Shown piece after piece: positions 29,187 through 36,676 of a DNA stretch of 47,681 bases; position 1 is the first letter of the stretch, and each line of letters starts with the position of its first letter. The notes below the pieces were generated by a model, which saw nothing but the letters and a program-made list of their open reading frames with translations, made no database searches and was not told where the DNA came from. The stretch comes from Candidatus Cloacimonadota bacterium (GTDB lineage Bacteria; Cloacimonadota; Cloacimonadia; JGIOTU-2). Where the stretch lies: assembly GCA_034661015.1 (NCBI GenBank), contig JAYEKN010000090.1, positions 5,158 through 52,838 on the forward strand, in the 5' to 3' direction. A program made the translations under genes and the position numbers.

Positions 29187-29579
29187 ATGGCTATTAAAAA
29201 AGCAAAAGTTCGGAAAAAAAAAGTTAAGCTAACTTTTAATGATGGTGTTGCTCATATCAAAGCAACTTTTAATAACACCATTATAACGATAACTGATATG
29301 GGTGGAAATGTTCTTGCCTGGTCAAGTGGTGGCAAAATTGGAAATAAGGGTAGTAGAAAAAGTACATCTTATGCTGCTCAACTTTCTTCAACAGAAGTAG
29401 CAAGAGAAGTAGTAAATCAAGGATTAAGAAAGGTGCATGTGGAAATTAAAGGTCCTGGTGCCGGAAGAGATTCATCAATTCGAGCCCTTGAATCAAATGG
29501 TTTGGAGATTCTTTCAATAAAAGACATTACCCCAATCCCACATAACGGTTGTAGGCCGCCAAAACGAAGAAGAATATAA
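29187..29579 (+). CDS. rpsK: 30S ribosomal protein uS11
   Basis: uS11 lines the mRNA exit channel. The 130-residue protein has [25 protein letters not shown] and the C-terminal [19 protein letters not shown] and [12 protein letters not shown], which are diagnostic. The ATG at 29187 lies 6 bases after TAGGAG; a TTG directly before it is in frame but less likely. Confidence 0.98.
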   Translation: MAIKKAKVRKKKVKLTFNDGVAHIKATFNNTIITITDMGGNVLAWSSGGKIGNKGSRKSTSYAAQLSSTEVAREVVNQGLRKVHVEIKGPGAGRDSSIRALESNGLEILSIKDITPIPHNGCRPPKRRRI

Positions 29580-29589
29580 AGGAATTATA

Positions 29590-30219
29590 ATGGGTAGATA
29601 TACAGATGCAAAATGTAAATTATGTAGAAGAGAGGGTACTAAACTTTTCTTAAAAGGTTCAAGATGCTATTCTGATAAATGTAGTTTGCAACGAAATAGT
29701 TCTCCTCCCGGAGAAAAAAACAAAAAATTCCGAAGCAGACAAAGCGATTATGCAGTTCACTTGCGAGAAAAACAAAAAACAAAAAGAATGTATGGGCTTT
29801 TTGAGAAACAATTTAAAAATACATTTGAAAAAGCAGAAAAAATGAAAGGTGTTAGTGGCGAAAACTTGCTGAAACTTTTGGAAATACGTCTTGATAATGT
29901 TGTTTACAGAATGGGTTTTGCTCCATCCAGAAATTCTGCGAGACAACTTGTTAATCATGGTCATATTTTAGTTGACGGAAAGAAAGTTGATATCCCCTCT
30001 TTCTGGGTTAAACCAGGTCAGGAAATTCAAATTCGAAATCGAAGCAGACAAATACCTATTATACGGGAAGGTATGGACTCCTATAACAAATTGGAACAAT
30101 TCAACTGGTTGGAAGTCAATCATGAAAATTTTATAGGCTCTGTGAAAAGTTTTCCAGATAAGGAACAGCTTCCACAGGATATCGATACCAGACTTATTGT
30201 TGAATTCTATTCAAAATAA
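29590..30219 (+). CDS. rpsD: 30S ribosomal protein uS4, zinc-binding type
   Basis: uS4 nucleates the 5' domain of 16S rRNA. The 209-residue product has four N-terminal cysteines (CKLC and CYSDKC), the zinc-binding form of S4. The S4 RNA-binding domain contains LDNVVYRMGFAPSRNSARQLVNHGHILVDGKKVDIPS-type sequence near residues 98-133. It lies 10 bases after rpsK and 14 before rpoA. Confidence 0.98.
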   Translation: MGRYTDAKCKLCRREGTKLFLKGSRCYSDKCSLQRNSSPPGEKNKKFRSRQSDYAVHLREKQKTKRMYGLFEKQFKNTFEKAEKMKGVSGENLLKLLEIRLDNVVYRMGFAPSRNSARQLVNHGHILVDGKKVDIPSFWVKPGQEIQIRNRSRQIPIIREGMDSYNKLEQFNWLEVNHENFIGSVKSFPDKEQLPQDIDTRLIVEFYSK

Positions 30220-30233
30220 TCTCAGGAGATTTT

Positions 30234-31256
30234 ATGGCAAATATTGAACCTATTCAGTTACCACAATACAGAAAAAAGGATAAAAAAACTTTTTCGGATA
30301 CTTATGGAAAATTCGAAATAGGTCCCTTTGAACCTGGCTTTGGTACTACAATTGGAAATTCTCTTAGAAGAACACTCTTATCATCAATACAAGGTGGTGC
30401 AGTTAAATTTGTCCATATAGACGGATTACACCATCAATATATCGCCATTCCAGGAGCTAGAGAAGACTATATCGAACTAATTCTAAATTTAAAAAATCTC
30501 ATTCTCGTAATTGATTCAAATAAGGAACAAGTGTTAGAGTTAAACATTAAAGGTCCCAAAAAAGTTACGGCAAAAGATATTTCAGCTCCGCAAAATGTAA
30601 CTATAGTTAATAAAGATCACTATCTTCTAGAATTAACTGAAAAAGTTGCATTGAATATTACTCTATGGGTTGGAAATGGAATTGGGTATAAAAGAGAAAA
30701 CGAGCATATCATTGATGAAGAAAAACCTGTTGGTGTTATTGCAATTGATTCAATATATTCACCCATACGAAAAGTTAATTATCACGTCGGCAAAGAACGT
30801 GTTGACAAGAAAATAAATTATGATAAAATCATTTTAGAGATTACTACCGACGGAAGCATTTCACCAGAGGAGTCTCTGAATTTGGCTGCAAAGCTTCTAA
30901 AGGATTCGTTTGATTCGATTATGCAGTTTAAGGAAGAACCTAAATATATAAAGCGGGAAAAAGTCGATCCCGAGTTGCGAAATCTACAAAAATTGATGAA
31001 AATGGATGTAGCAGAACTCGAATTGAGTGTGAGATGCAGAAACTGTCTTGCCGCTGCAAAAATTGACAATGTCAAAGAACTTGTAGCACTCTCAGAAACA
31101 AACACATTACGTTTGCGAAATTTCGGAAAGAAATCATTAGCAGAAGTGAAAAAGGTTCTAAAGCGATATGGTTTGAAACTTGGAATGGATGTAAAGGAAA
31201 TTGATGAGAAATTAAAAAGAATTGAAGAGATTGAGGAAAATAATGAAACACCGTAA
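30234..31256 (+). CDS. rpoA: DNA-directed RNA polymerase subunit alpha
   Basis: Alpha is the assembly platform of RNA polymerase and, through its C-terminal domain, an activator target. The 340-residue protein has GPFEPGFGTTIGNSLRRTLL and the C-terminal LELSVRCRNCLAAAKIDNV and NFGKKSLAEVKKVL, typical of the alpha-CTD. The C-terminus overlaps the rplQ start by 14 bases. Confidence 0.98.
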   Translation: MANIEPIQLPQYRKKDKKTFSDTYGKFEIGPFEPGFGTTIGNSLRRTLLSSIQGGAVKFVHIDGLHHQYIAIPGAREDYIELILNLKNLILVIDSNKEQVLELNIKGPKKVTAKDISAPQNVTIVNKDHYLLELTEKVALNITLWVGNGIGYKRENEHIIDEEKPVGVIAIDSIYSPIRKVNYHVGKERVDKKINYDKIILEITTDGSISPEESLNLAAKLLKDSFDSIMQFKEEPKYIKREKVDPELRNLQKLMKMDVAELELSVRCRNCLAAAKIDNVKELVALSETNTLRLRNFGKKSLAEVKKVLKRYGLKLGMDVKEIDEKLKRIEEIEENNETP

Positions 31257-31614
31257 AAATGGAACAACCACTTTTGGAAAACGCAAAGCACACAGAAAAT
31301 CTATGCTTTATAATATGGCTGCGCAACTTATTATACACAATAGAATTGAGACAACTCATAGAAGAGCTAAAGAAGTACAAAAGATATCTGACAGATTGAT
31401 TACTGTCGGGAAAAATGATTCAATCCATTCTCGCAGACAAGCTTTTAAAATATTAACCAACCGTGATCTTGTAAAAAAATTATTTGATGATATTGCCCCC
31501 AAATATAAAAACAGGAACGGTGGATATACTCGAGTTATAAAGATTGGACATCGTCGTGGTGATGCTGCCCCTATTTCAATTCTTGAATATGTGGAAGAAG
31601 CAGAAAAAAACTAA
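31243..31614 (+). CDS. rplQ: 50S ribosomal protein bL17
   Basis: bL17 is near the tunnel exit. The 123-residue protein begins MKHRKNGTTTFGKRKAHRKSM and has the RIETTHRRAKEVQKISDRLIT helix. The ATG at 31243 is chosen over an in-frame TTG at 31222, because the family starts at MKHR and GAGG lies just before it. It ends the superoperon; the terminator follows at 31703. Confidence 0.97.
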   Translation: MKHRKNGTTTFGKRKAHRKSMLYNMAAQLIIHNRIETTHRRAKEVQKISDRLITVGKNDSIHSRRQAFKILTNRDLVKKLFDDIAPKYKNRNGGYTRVIKIGHRRGDAAPISILEYVEEAEKN

Positions 31615-31630
31615 AAAATGTAGAAATATG

Positions 31631-31658
31631 TTGACATAATTTTTACTTAGATTAAATT
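31631..31658 (+). promoter_or_regulatory. Possible promoter after rplQ
   Basis: TTGACA (31631-31636) and TAAATT (31653-31658) are separated by 16 bases, a reasonable sigma-70-like pair. What it would transcribe is unclear, because a strong hairpin with U-tracts follows at 31703. A short regulatory RNA ending at that hairpin is possible. Weak evidence only. Confidence 0.25.
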
Positions 31659-31702
31659 GTAGTTACAATATTTTCCCCCCTAAAGCGGTTGAAACACCGC
31701 AT

Positions 31703-31768
31703 AAAAGACCTCCTCAGCACTGGTGGCCTCCCCTCTGCCAGTGCTTTTTATTTTAGGTCTTTTTTTTT
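31703..31768 (+). terminator. Nested intrinsic terminator closing the ribosomal superoperon
   Basis: An inner 8-bp stem AGCACTGG/CCAGTGCT (31716-31723 with 31738-31745) is followed by TTTTTATTTT. An outer 9-bp stem AAAAGACCT/AGGTCTTTT (31703-31711 with 31755-31763) encloses it and is followed by a run of T to 31768. This gives two consecutive U-tracts. A smaller GCGGT/ACCGC hairpin (31685-31700) lies just upstream. The outer A-run would also allow termination from the other strand. Confidence 0.9.
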
Positions 31769-31809
31769 GCAACTTTATATGGTAAATTAATAAATAATCT
31801 CGTTAATGC

Positions 31810-31836
31810 TTGACAATTAAATTGCTTAATTTAATT
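31810..31836 (+). promoter_or_regulatory. Palindromic operator-like site before a small secreted protein
   Basis: AATTAAATT (31815-31823) and AATTTAATT (31828-31836) form a perfect 9-bp inverted repeat around GCTT. It overlaps a TTGACA at 31810-31815. It lies 28 bases before the start codon of the next gene. This fits a promoter with an overlapping repressor site, but AT-richness raises the chance of coincidence and no clear -10 is seen. Confidence 0.35.
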
Positions 31837-31864
31837 TATAGCAAAATTTAAAAAGGAGATAAAG

Positions 31865-32176
31865 ATGCTAAATAAAATAGTTTTTATTCTTTCTCTTGCA
31901 CTGCTATTAACCAGTTTAGGCTTTTGTGAAGACATAAATAATCCCACTGTTTATGCCCAACAGTCTTCATTCATTACCAATCTTTTTCATTCATTTACAA
32001 TAAATTTACAAACTCCGTCTAATTACCAAAATAATTTTGAAAGTGAATTTACTAATAGTATTAATCCTCTTAGTGGTGACCCTGATGGCGGAAATAATGT
32101 AGATCTTCGACGCGGACACAGAATTCGAAAAAAAATTACAGCAGAAAAAAAGAATTCTTGTACTACTTACAAATAG
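31865..32176 (+). CDS. Small secreted protein, unrecognised
   Basis: I do not recognise this 103-residue protein. It has a clear signal peptide (MLNKIVFILSLALLLTSLGFC, likely cut near residues 20-22), so it should be exported. The mature part is Asn/Ser/Thr-rich to about residue 65, then has a DPDGG turn and a Lys/Arg-rich tail. AAAGGAG gives it a very good Shine-Dalgarno. It stands alone between the superoperon terminator and the methionine remnant. It could be a truncated larger protein. Confidence 0.6.
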   Translation: MLNKIVFILSLALLLTSLGFCEDINNPTVYAQQSSFITNLFHSFTINLQTPSNYQNNFESEFTNSINPLSGDPDGGNNVDLRRGHRIRKKITAEKKNSCTTYK

Positions 32177-32396
32177 TGTATATTTAATTATCTAATTGAA
32201 TTAATCTTTTTTGCCGAGAAGGTCACTCAATATGAGTAGAATTTTTTGTTGATTAGAATAAAAAAAACCATACAAACAGTATTGGGCAATGATTTGATGG
32301 ATTGGATTAGGGGAACTTATTTTTTTAGTTTTTTTATTATAAATTAATTTTGTGATTGCATATGTTGGTTACTGATTATCTAAAATAAGGGGCATT
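32177..32396. other. 220-base gap before the metF remnant
   Basis: This gap holds no coding frame. A weak hairpin ACTCA/TGAGT (32225-32237) followed by T6 (32242-32247) may end the small secreted-protein transcript. I looked for a SAM or cobalamin riboswitch ahead of the methionine remnant and saw no recognisable core. Confidence 0.4.
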
Positions 32397-32570
32397 ATGC
32401 AAATAACCGAGTATATAAAAGAATCATCTAAACCATTTTTTTCCCTTGAAATCACTCCACCAAAAAGAGGGAAAGGGATAAAAAAATTCCTTACCAAGCT
32501 GTTACTGACTTTTTCCGCAAACAAATTGAGGGAGTTAGAGACACTTGTGCGTTTCAGTTGGTTACCTTAG
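32397..32570 (+). pseudogene. metF: N-terminal remnant of 5,10-methylenetetrahydrofolate reductase (metF)
   Basis: The first ~28 codons read MQITEYIKESSKPFFSLEIT then PPKRGKGI, a convincing MetF start (compare the FSFEILPPLKG-type opening in Bacteroidetes MetF). After codon 28 the similarity ends and the frame stops at TAG 32568. The other ~90 % of MetF, including the barrel and FAD site, is absent. The normal AAGGGGC ribosome site and start remain. The change occurs at an A7 run near 32480, where the reading switches to the MetH-derived segment in another frame. Confidence 0.75.
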
Positions 32571-32947
32571 GTGCAGAAGTTGTGGGTTTTGCGAATAAAT
32601 TACAGATGGATGGAAAATATCAGGATTATTTTCTTTGGAACGGTTATTGTTCTGCTCTTACTGAAGCGTATGCCGGATTGATTCATTTACAAATCAGGAG
32701 GGAACTCAAAATTGAAAAATTGGTAAATGGTAAAAAAGAATTGGATTCCCCCAAGAATTATCAAGGTGCACGTTATAGCTTTGGGTATAAGTGCTGCCCA
32801 AATCTTTCCGTACAAAGACATGTGTTAAAACTGCTCGGTGCAAATCGAATAAATGTGAGCATGAATTTCGCAGATCAATTAGTTCCAGAATTTTCAACCT
32901 GTGCTTTAATTTTCCAACACTCTCAATCGAGATATTTTGATTTGTAA
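32486..32947 (+). pseudogene. metH: C-terminal activation-domain remnant of methionine synthase (metH)
   Basis: In the +1-shifted frame, about 150 residues match the C-terminal activation domain of cobalamin-dependent methionine synthase. Diagnostic parts are LVTLGAEVVGFANKL, TEAYAGLIHLQIRREL, NYQGARYSFGYKCCPNLSVQ and VPEFSTCALIFQHSQSRYF. These form the region that binds S-adenosylmethionine for reductive reactivation. The catalytic homocysteine, folate and B12 domains are missing. An internal TTG (32558) could start a shorter product, but there is no good ribosome site. A free-standing activation protein is the main alternative. Confidence 0.7.
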
Positions 32948-33001
32948 TTTACTTGACTTTAAATGTTGGAATTTCGTTCTGTTGGATAATTACGTAACTC
33001 A

Positions 33002-33019
33002 ATCCGCCCGCTGGCGGAT
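33002..33019. repeat. Dispersed palindromic repeat, copy 1
   Basis: ATCCGCC and GGCGGAT form a 7-bp stem around CGCT, followed by GGAAAGCAACA. Nearly the same palindrome recurs at 36610-36626 and 39813-39830, giving a consensus ATCCGCCAGCTGGCGGAT. This copy lies in the leader of ahcY, 41 bases before the start codon, so it could also affect that mRNA. Confidence 0.75.
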
Positions 33020-33060
33020 GGAAAGCAACAAACAAAATATAATATAAAATTGGAGTACAA

Positions 33061-34464
33061 ATGAAAATGAATGATTATAAGGTAAAAGACATTTCCTTAG
33101 CAGAGTTTGGCAGGAAAGAAATTGATATTGCCGAAAAAGAGATGCCCGGATTAATGGCAATCCGAAAGAAGTTTTCAAAAAGCAAACCACTTCAAGGAGT
33201 CAAAATTACCGGTTCTTTGCATATGACAATTCAAACGGCGGTTCTGATAAAAACCTTAGTTGAATTGGGAGCTGACGTTCGTTGGGCAAGCTGCAATATC
33301 TATTCAACTCAAGATCACGCTGCTGCTGCAATTGCAGAAATGGGCATACCTGTTTTTGCATGGAAAGGTGAAACTCAGGACGAATACTGGTGGTGCACGA
33401 ATAATGCATTGACCTTCCCAGACGGAACAGGTCCAAATTTAATCGTTGATGACGGAGGTGATGCAACTCTCATGCTTCATCGTGGGTATTATGCAGAGGA
33501 AAATCCGGAAATATTAAACAAAGAAGTGGAAGGCGATGATGAGAGAGCTTTGCTGGATAAATTGAGGGAAATTTATGAGAAGAATCCAACCAAATGGCAT
33601 GAAGCCGCTAAGATTTTGAAAGGGATTTCTGAAGAAACCACTACAGGTGTTCATCGCCTCTATCAAAGGAAAAGAGACAATAACCTTTTAGCCCCTGCCA
33701 TGAATGTTAACGATTCGGTAACAAAATCGAAATTTGACAATCTCTATGGTTGCCGAGAATCTTTGGCAGATGGAATAAAGCGAGCCACTGATGTAATGAT
33801 TGCCGGAAAGGTTGTAGTTGTGCTTGGTTACGGAGATGTTGGCAAGGGATGCGCCCATTCCATGAAAAGTTATGGAGCTCGTGTTATCGTTACGGAAATA
33901 GATCCGATTTGTGCGTTGCAAGCTGCTATGGAAGGTTTTGAGGTTTCTACCATCGAAGACGCTCTTCCTGAAGGAAATATCTATGTTACAACTACCGGAA
34001 ATCTGCATGTAATTACGGCTGAACACATATCAAAGATGAATGATCAGGCAATTGTATGCAATATTGGTCATTTTGACAATGAAATACAGGTTGCACAATT
34101 GAAAAAATATTCCGGTATAAAGGCAGAAAACATCAAACCGCAAGTGGATAAATATACTTTTCCGGATGGTCATTCAATATTTCTTCTCGCTGATGGACGG
34201 TTAGTAAATCTCGGTTGTGCTACCGGACACCCATCATTTGTGATGAGTAATTCTTTCACAAATCAAGTTCTCGCCCAAATCGATCTATGGGAAAATGATT
34301 ATGAAATAGATGTTTATCGTCTTTCAAAATATCTTGATGAAGAAGTTGCCCGATTGCATTTAGAAAAAATTGGAGTGAAATTGACAAAGATGACCCCAGA
34401 ACAATCTGAATATATTGGCTATCCCGTACAGGGACCTTATAAACCGGATCATTACCGATATTAA
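33061..34464 (+). CDS. ahcY: S-adenosylhomocysteine hydrolase
   Basis: This enzyme splits S-adenosylhomocysteine into homocysteine and adenosine, using tightly bound NAD. The 467-residue protein is the long bacterial form, with an insert near residues 140-190. It has [41 protein letters not shown], the NAD fold GYGDVGKG (256-263) and the C-terminal [16 protein letters not shown] precedes the ATG. It lies between the metF/metH scar and metK, so the surviving genes form the SAM-to-homocysteine half of the methyl cycle. Confidence 0.98.
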   Translation: MKMNDYKVKDISLAEFGRKEIDIAEKEMPGLMAIRKKFSKSKPLQGVKITGSLHMTIQTAVLIKTLVELGADVRWASCNIYSTQDHAAAAIAEMGIPVFAWKGETQDEYWWCTNNALTFPDGTGPNLIVDDGGDATLMLHRGYYAEENPEILNKEVEGDDERALLDKLREIYEKNPTKWHEAAKILKGISEETTTGVHRLYQRKRDNNLLAPAMNVNDSVTKSKFDNLYGCRESLADGIKRATDVMIAGKVVVVLGYGDVGKGCAHSMKSYGARVIVTEIDPICALQAAMEGFEVSTIEDALPEGNIYVTTTGNLHVITAEHISKMNDQAIVCNIGHFDNEIQVAQLKKYSGIKAENIKPQVDKYTFPDGHSIFLLADGRLVNLGCATGHPSFVMSNSFTNQVLAQIDLWENDYEIDVYRLSKYLDEEVARLHLEKIGVKLTKMTPEQSEYIGYPVQGPYKPDHYRY

Positions 34465-34495
34465 AAACAAGAAAAAAACTGAACGGAGAAATATA

Positions 34496-35650
34496 ATGAA
34501 TATACAAAAACAATTATTTACTTCAGAATCTGTAACTGAAGGTCATCCCGATAAAGTATGTGATCAGATAAGTGATGCAGTATTAGATGATTGCTTAAGG
34601 CAGGATTCAGAATCTCGTGTGGCGGTTGAATCAGCCGCAAAAAACGGAACTATTTGGGTTTTCGGTGAGATCACTACAGAAGGTTTCGTCTCTGTGGACG
34701 ACATTGTAAGAAGAACCTTAAAGAAAATTGGTTATACAAATACGGATTATGGAATTGATTATGGAAATTGTGGGGTTTTATCAAGTCTTGTTCCCCAATC
34801 ACCGAATATTAGTATTGGTGTTTCAAGGGGTGAAGGACTTCACAAAGAGCAAGGTGCGGGTGACCAGGGTATGATGTTTGGATATGCCTGTCGAGAAACA
34901 ACAGAATTGATGCCAATGCCGATTATGGTGGCACACCATTTGACTAAACGACTTGCAGAAGTTAGGAAAAACGGAATACTACCATTTTTAGGACCAGATG
35001 GAAAATCTCAAGCAACTGTGGAATATGAAAATGGAAAACCCAAACGAATTCATACGGTCGTTGTTTCCACCCAGCATCTCAAAGGTGTGAAGAAAATCAA
35101 AGATGAAATAGTGCGACATGTAATTAAACCAATTTGCAAAGAAATGATGGACGATGAAACGATTGTTCATGTAAATCCTACAGGTGAATTTATCATTGGT
35201 GGACCGCAAGCAGATGCAGGTCTCACAGGTAGAAAAATAATTGTTGATACTTACGGTGGGATGGGAAGACACGGTGGGGGAGCCTTTTCCGGAAAAGATC
35301 CTTCCAAAGTGGATAGAAGTGCTGCCTACGCCGCAAGGTATATTGCCAAAAATATTGTTGCTGCCGGAATTGCCGACAGGTTCGAAATTGAATTATCCTA
35401 CGCAATTGGTGTGGCTGAACCTTTAAGCATTTGGGTAAATACTTTCGGAACAGAAAAGATTAAGAAAGAAAAAATCATAGAAATTGTGCGTGAACATTTT
35501 CCCTTAACTCCGGAAGCAATAATTTCTCATTTGAAATTAAAACGACCAATATATGAAATAACTGCTTCATATGGTCATTTTGGTAGAAATGAAGAAACTT
35601 TTACTTGGGAAAAAACAGATAAATTAGATGTTTTGAAAAAATATTTATAA
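34496..35650 (+). CDS. metK: S-adenosylmethionine synthetase
   Basis: MetK makes S-adenosylmethionine from methionine and ATP. The 384-residue protein has [30 protein letters not shown] and [20 protein letters not shown]. All three signatures match. The frame is open upstream into ahcY, but the ATG at 34496 with GGAGA 6 bases before it and the family start is preferred. It lies 31 bases after ahcY, so the two are likely co-transcribed. Confidence 0.98.
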   Translation: MNIQKQLFTSESVTEGHPDKVCDQISDAVLDDCLRQDSESRVAVESAAKNGTIWVFGEITTEGFVSVDDIVRRTLKKIGYTNTDYGIDYGNCGVLSSLVPQSPNISIGVSRGEGLHKEQGAGDQGMMFGYACRETTELMPMPIMVAHHLTKRLAEVRKNGILPFLGPDGKSQATVEYENGKPKRIHTVVVSTQHLKGVKKIKDEIVRHVIKPICKEMMDDETIVHVNPTGEFIIGGPQADAGLTGRKIIVDTYGGMGRHGGGAFSGKDPSKVDRSAAYAARYIAKNIVAAGIADRFEIELSYAIGVAEPLSIWVNTFGTEKIKKEKIIEIVREHFPLTPEAIISHLKLKRPIYEITASYGHFGRNEETFTWEKTDKLDVLKKYL

Positions 35651-35657
35651 AAGAAAA

Positions 35658-35711
35658 ACGGAAAGGGGAAAAAGGAGAGCCGTAACAGATCTCCTATTTT
35701 CTATTTTCCGT
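35658..35711 (+). terminator. Hairpin after metK
   Basis: Inner stem AGGAGA/TCTCCT (35673-35678 with 35690-35695) lies within an outer ACGGAAA/TTTCCGT stem (35658-35664 with 35705-35711). The inner stem is followed by TATTTTCTATTTT. It could be a leaky terminator between metK and the acyltransferase gene or a stabilising 3' structure. The T-rich stretch is interrupted, so efficiency is uncertain. Confidence 0.5.
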
Positions 35712-35722
35712 GTAAGGTAAAC

Positions 35723-36475
35723 ATGACAAAACATATTGCAGAAAATATAGTTGTTGGAAAAGATACAGAATTCGGGAAAAATGTTATCATTGAAGAAAAT
35801 GTAGAAATTGGAATCGGGTGTATGATCGGGCATAATGTTGTGATTCATGCTGGAAGTAAAATCGGAAATAATGTAAGAATTGATGATAATACAATTATCG
35901 GAAAGAACCCGCTATATTCTCCGAGAAGTATCTTCAAAATAAAGAAATATACCCCCACCGAAATTGATGACGATTGTCTAATTGGTGGGAATGTAATCAT
36001 TTATGTTGGTTGTTCGATAGGGAAAAAAAATCTAATCGCAGATATGGCTACAATTCGAGAGAATGTGAAGATCGGTGATTTGAACATAATCGGCAGGAAT
36101 GTGGCAATAGAAAATTATGTAAAAATAGGCAATCGGTGTAAGTTTGAAACCAATGTTTACATTACAGCCTACTCGGAGATTGAAGACTATTGTTTTGTTG
36201 CTCCCTGCGTAGCAACCAGCAATGATAATTATATGGCTCGCAACAAGGAAAGGTATGAGCATTTTAAGGGCATAACAATTAAAAAGGGCGGTAGGATTGG
36301 AGTAAATGCTACGATTTTACCGGGAAAAATTATTAACGAAGATGGAATGGTTGCTGCCGGAGCTATTGTAACAAAGGATGTTCCTAAGGGAAAAATTGTT
36401 ATTGGTTTTCCTGCAAAAGTTTATAAAGACGTGAGTGAAAAGCAGTTGCTGAAAAATAATATGGATAAAAAGTGA
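35723..36475 (+). CDS. Hexapeptide-repeat sugar N-acyltransferase, WbpD/WlbB-like
   Basis: This 250-residue protein is built of left-handed beta-helix hexapeptide repeats (IGIGCMIGHNVVIHAGSKIG and similar, from about residue 10 to 160), with the acyl-CoA-site-like segment GRIGVNATILPGKII and the VTKDVPKGKIVIGFPAK end of sugar O/N-acetyltransferases. The neighbouring DegT aminotransferase suggests it acylates the amino group that enzyme makes on a UDP-sugar (as WbpD follows WbpE). LpxA/LpxD-like acyltransfer is the alternative. ATG 35723 follows TAAGG. Confidence 0.8.
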   Translation: MTKHIAENIVVGKDTEFGKNVIIEENVEIGIGCMIGHNVVIHAGSKIGNNVRIDDNTIIGKNPLYSPRSIFKIKKYTPTEIDDDCLIGGNVIIYVGCSIGKKNLIADMATIRENVKIGDLNIIGRNVAIENYVKIGNRCKFETNVYITAYSEIEDYCFVAPCVATSNDNYMARNKERYEHFKGITIKKGGRIGVNATILPGKIINEDGMVAAGAIVTKDVPKGKIVIGFPAKVYKDVSEKQLLKNNMDKK

Positions 36476-36676
36476 AAAAGAATCTGTCCACTAAGGTCAT
36501 TGATTTTCACGAATTAATAAGTCCACTTAAAAAAGGGGATTTAACCATTAAAATTTTTCTTAAATTAAGCGATTCTCGTTCCCAAGCCCTCAACAGTATT
36601 CTCGTTCCCATCCGCCAGCTGGCTGAGAAGAATAATAATAAAAAAACACAAATTGAAATGATAAAAAGGAGTCTAT
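36476..36676. other. Gap between acyltransferase and aminotransferase genes, with repeats
   Basis: The 201-base gap contains a 13-base direct repeat (ATTCTCGTTCCCA at 36572-36584 and 36598-36610) and palindromic-repeat copy 2. An open frame that runs through it from 36472 lacks coding character and overlaps the repeats, so I do not call it. AAAGGAG before 36677 is the ribosome site of the next gene. Confidence 0.6.
36572..36626. repeat. Direct repeat pair plus dispersed palindrome, copy 2
   Basis: ATTCTCGTTCCCA occurs twice, 26 bases apart. The second is joined directly to ATCCGCCAGCTGGCTGAG (36610-36627), a decayed copy of the palindrome seen at 33002 and 39813. The core GCCAGCTGGC (36614-36623) is intact. 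The direct-repeat unit resembles a half of a TCGTTCCCAAGC-type repeat, but no full second arm is present. Confidence 0.6.

Noticed and set aside
32177-32396. SAM or cobalamin riboswitch ahead of the methionine remnant
   Set aside because: I could not find the conserved core of either class; only a weak hairpin is present.
32999-33190. 63-residue - strand frame over the ahcY start
   Set aside because: It is the complement of a real gene and includes the palindromic repeat; no coding evidence.
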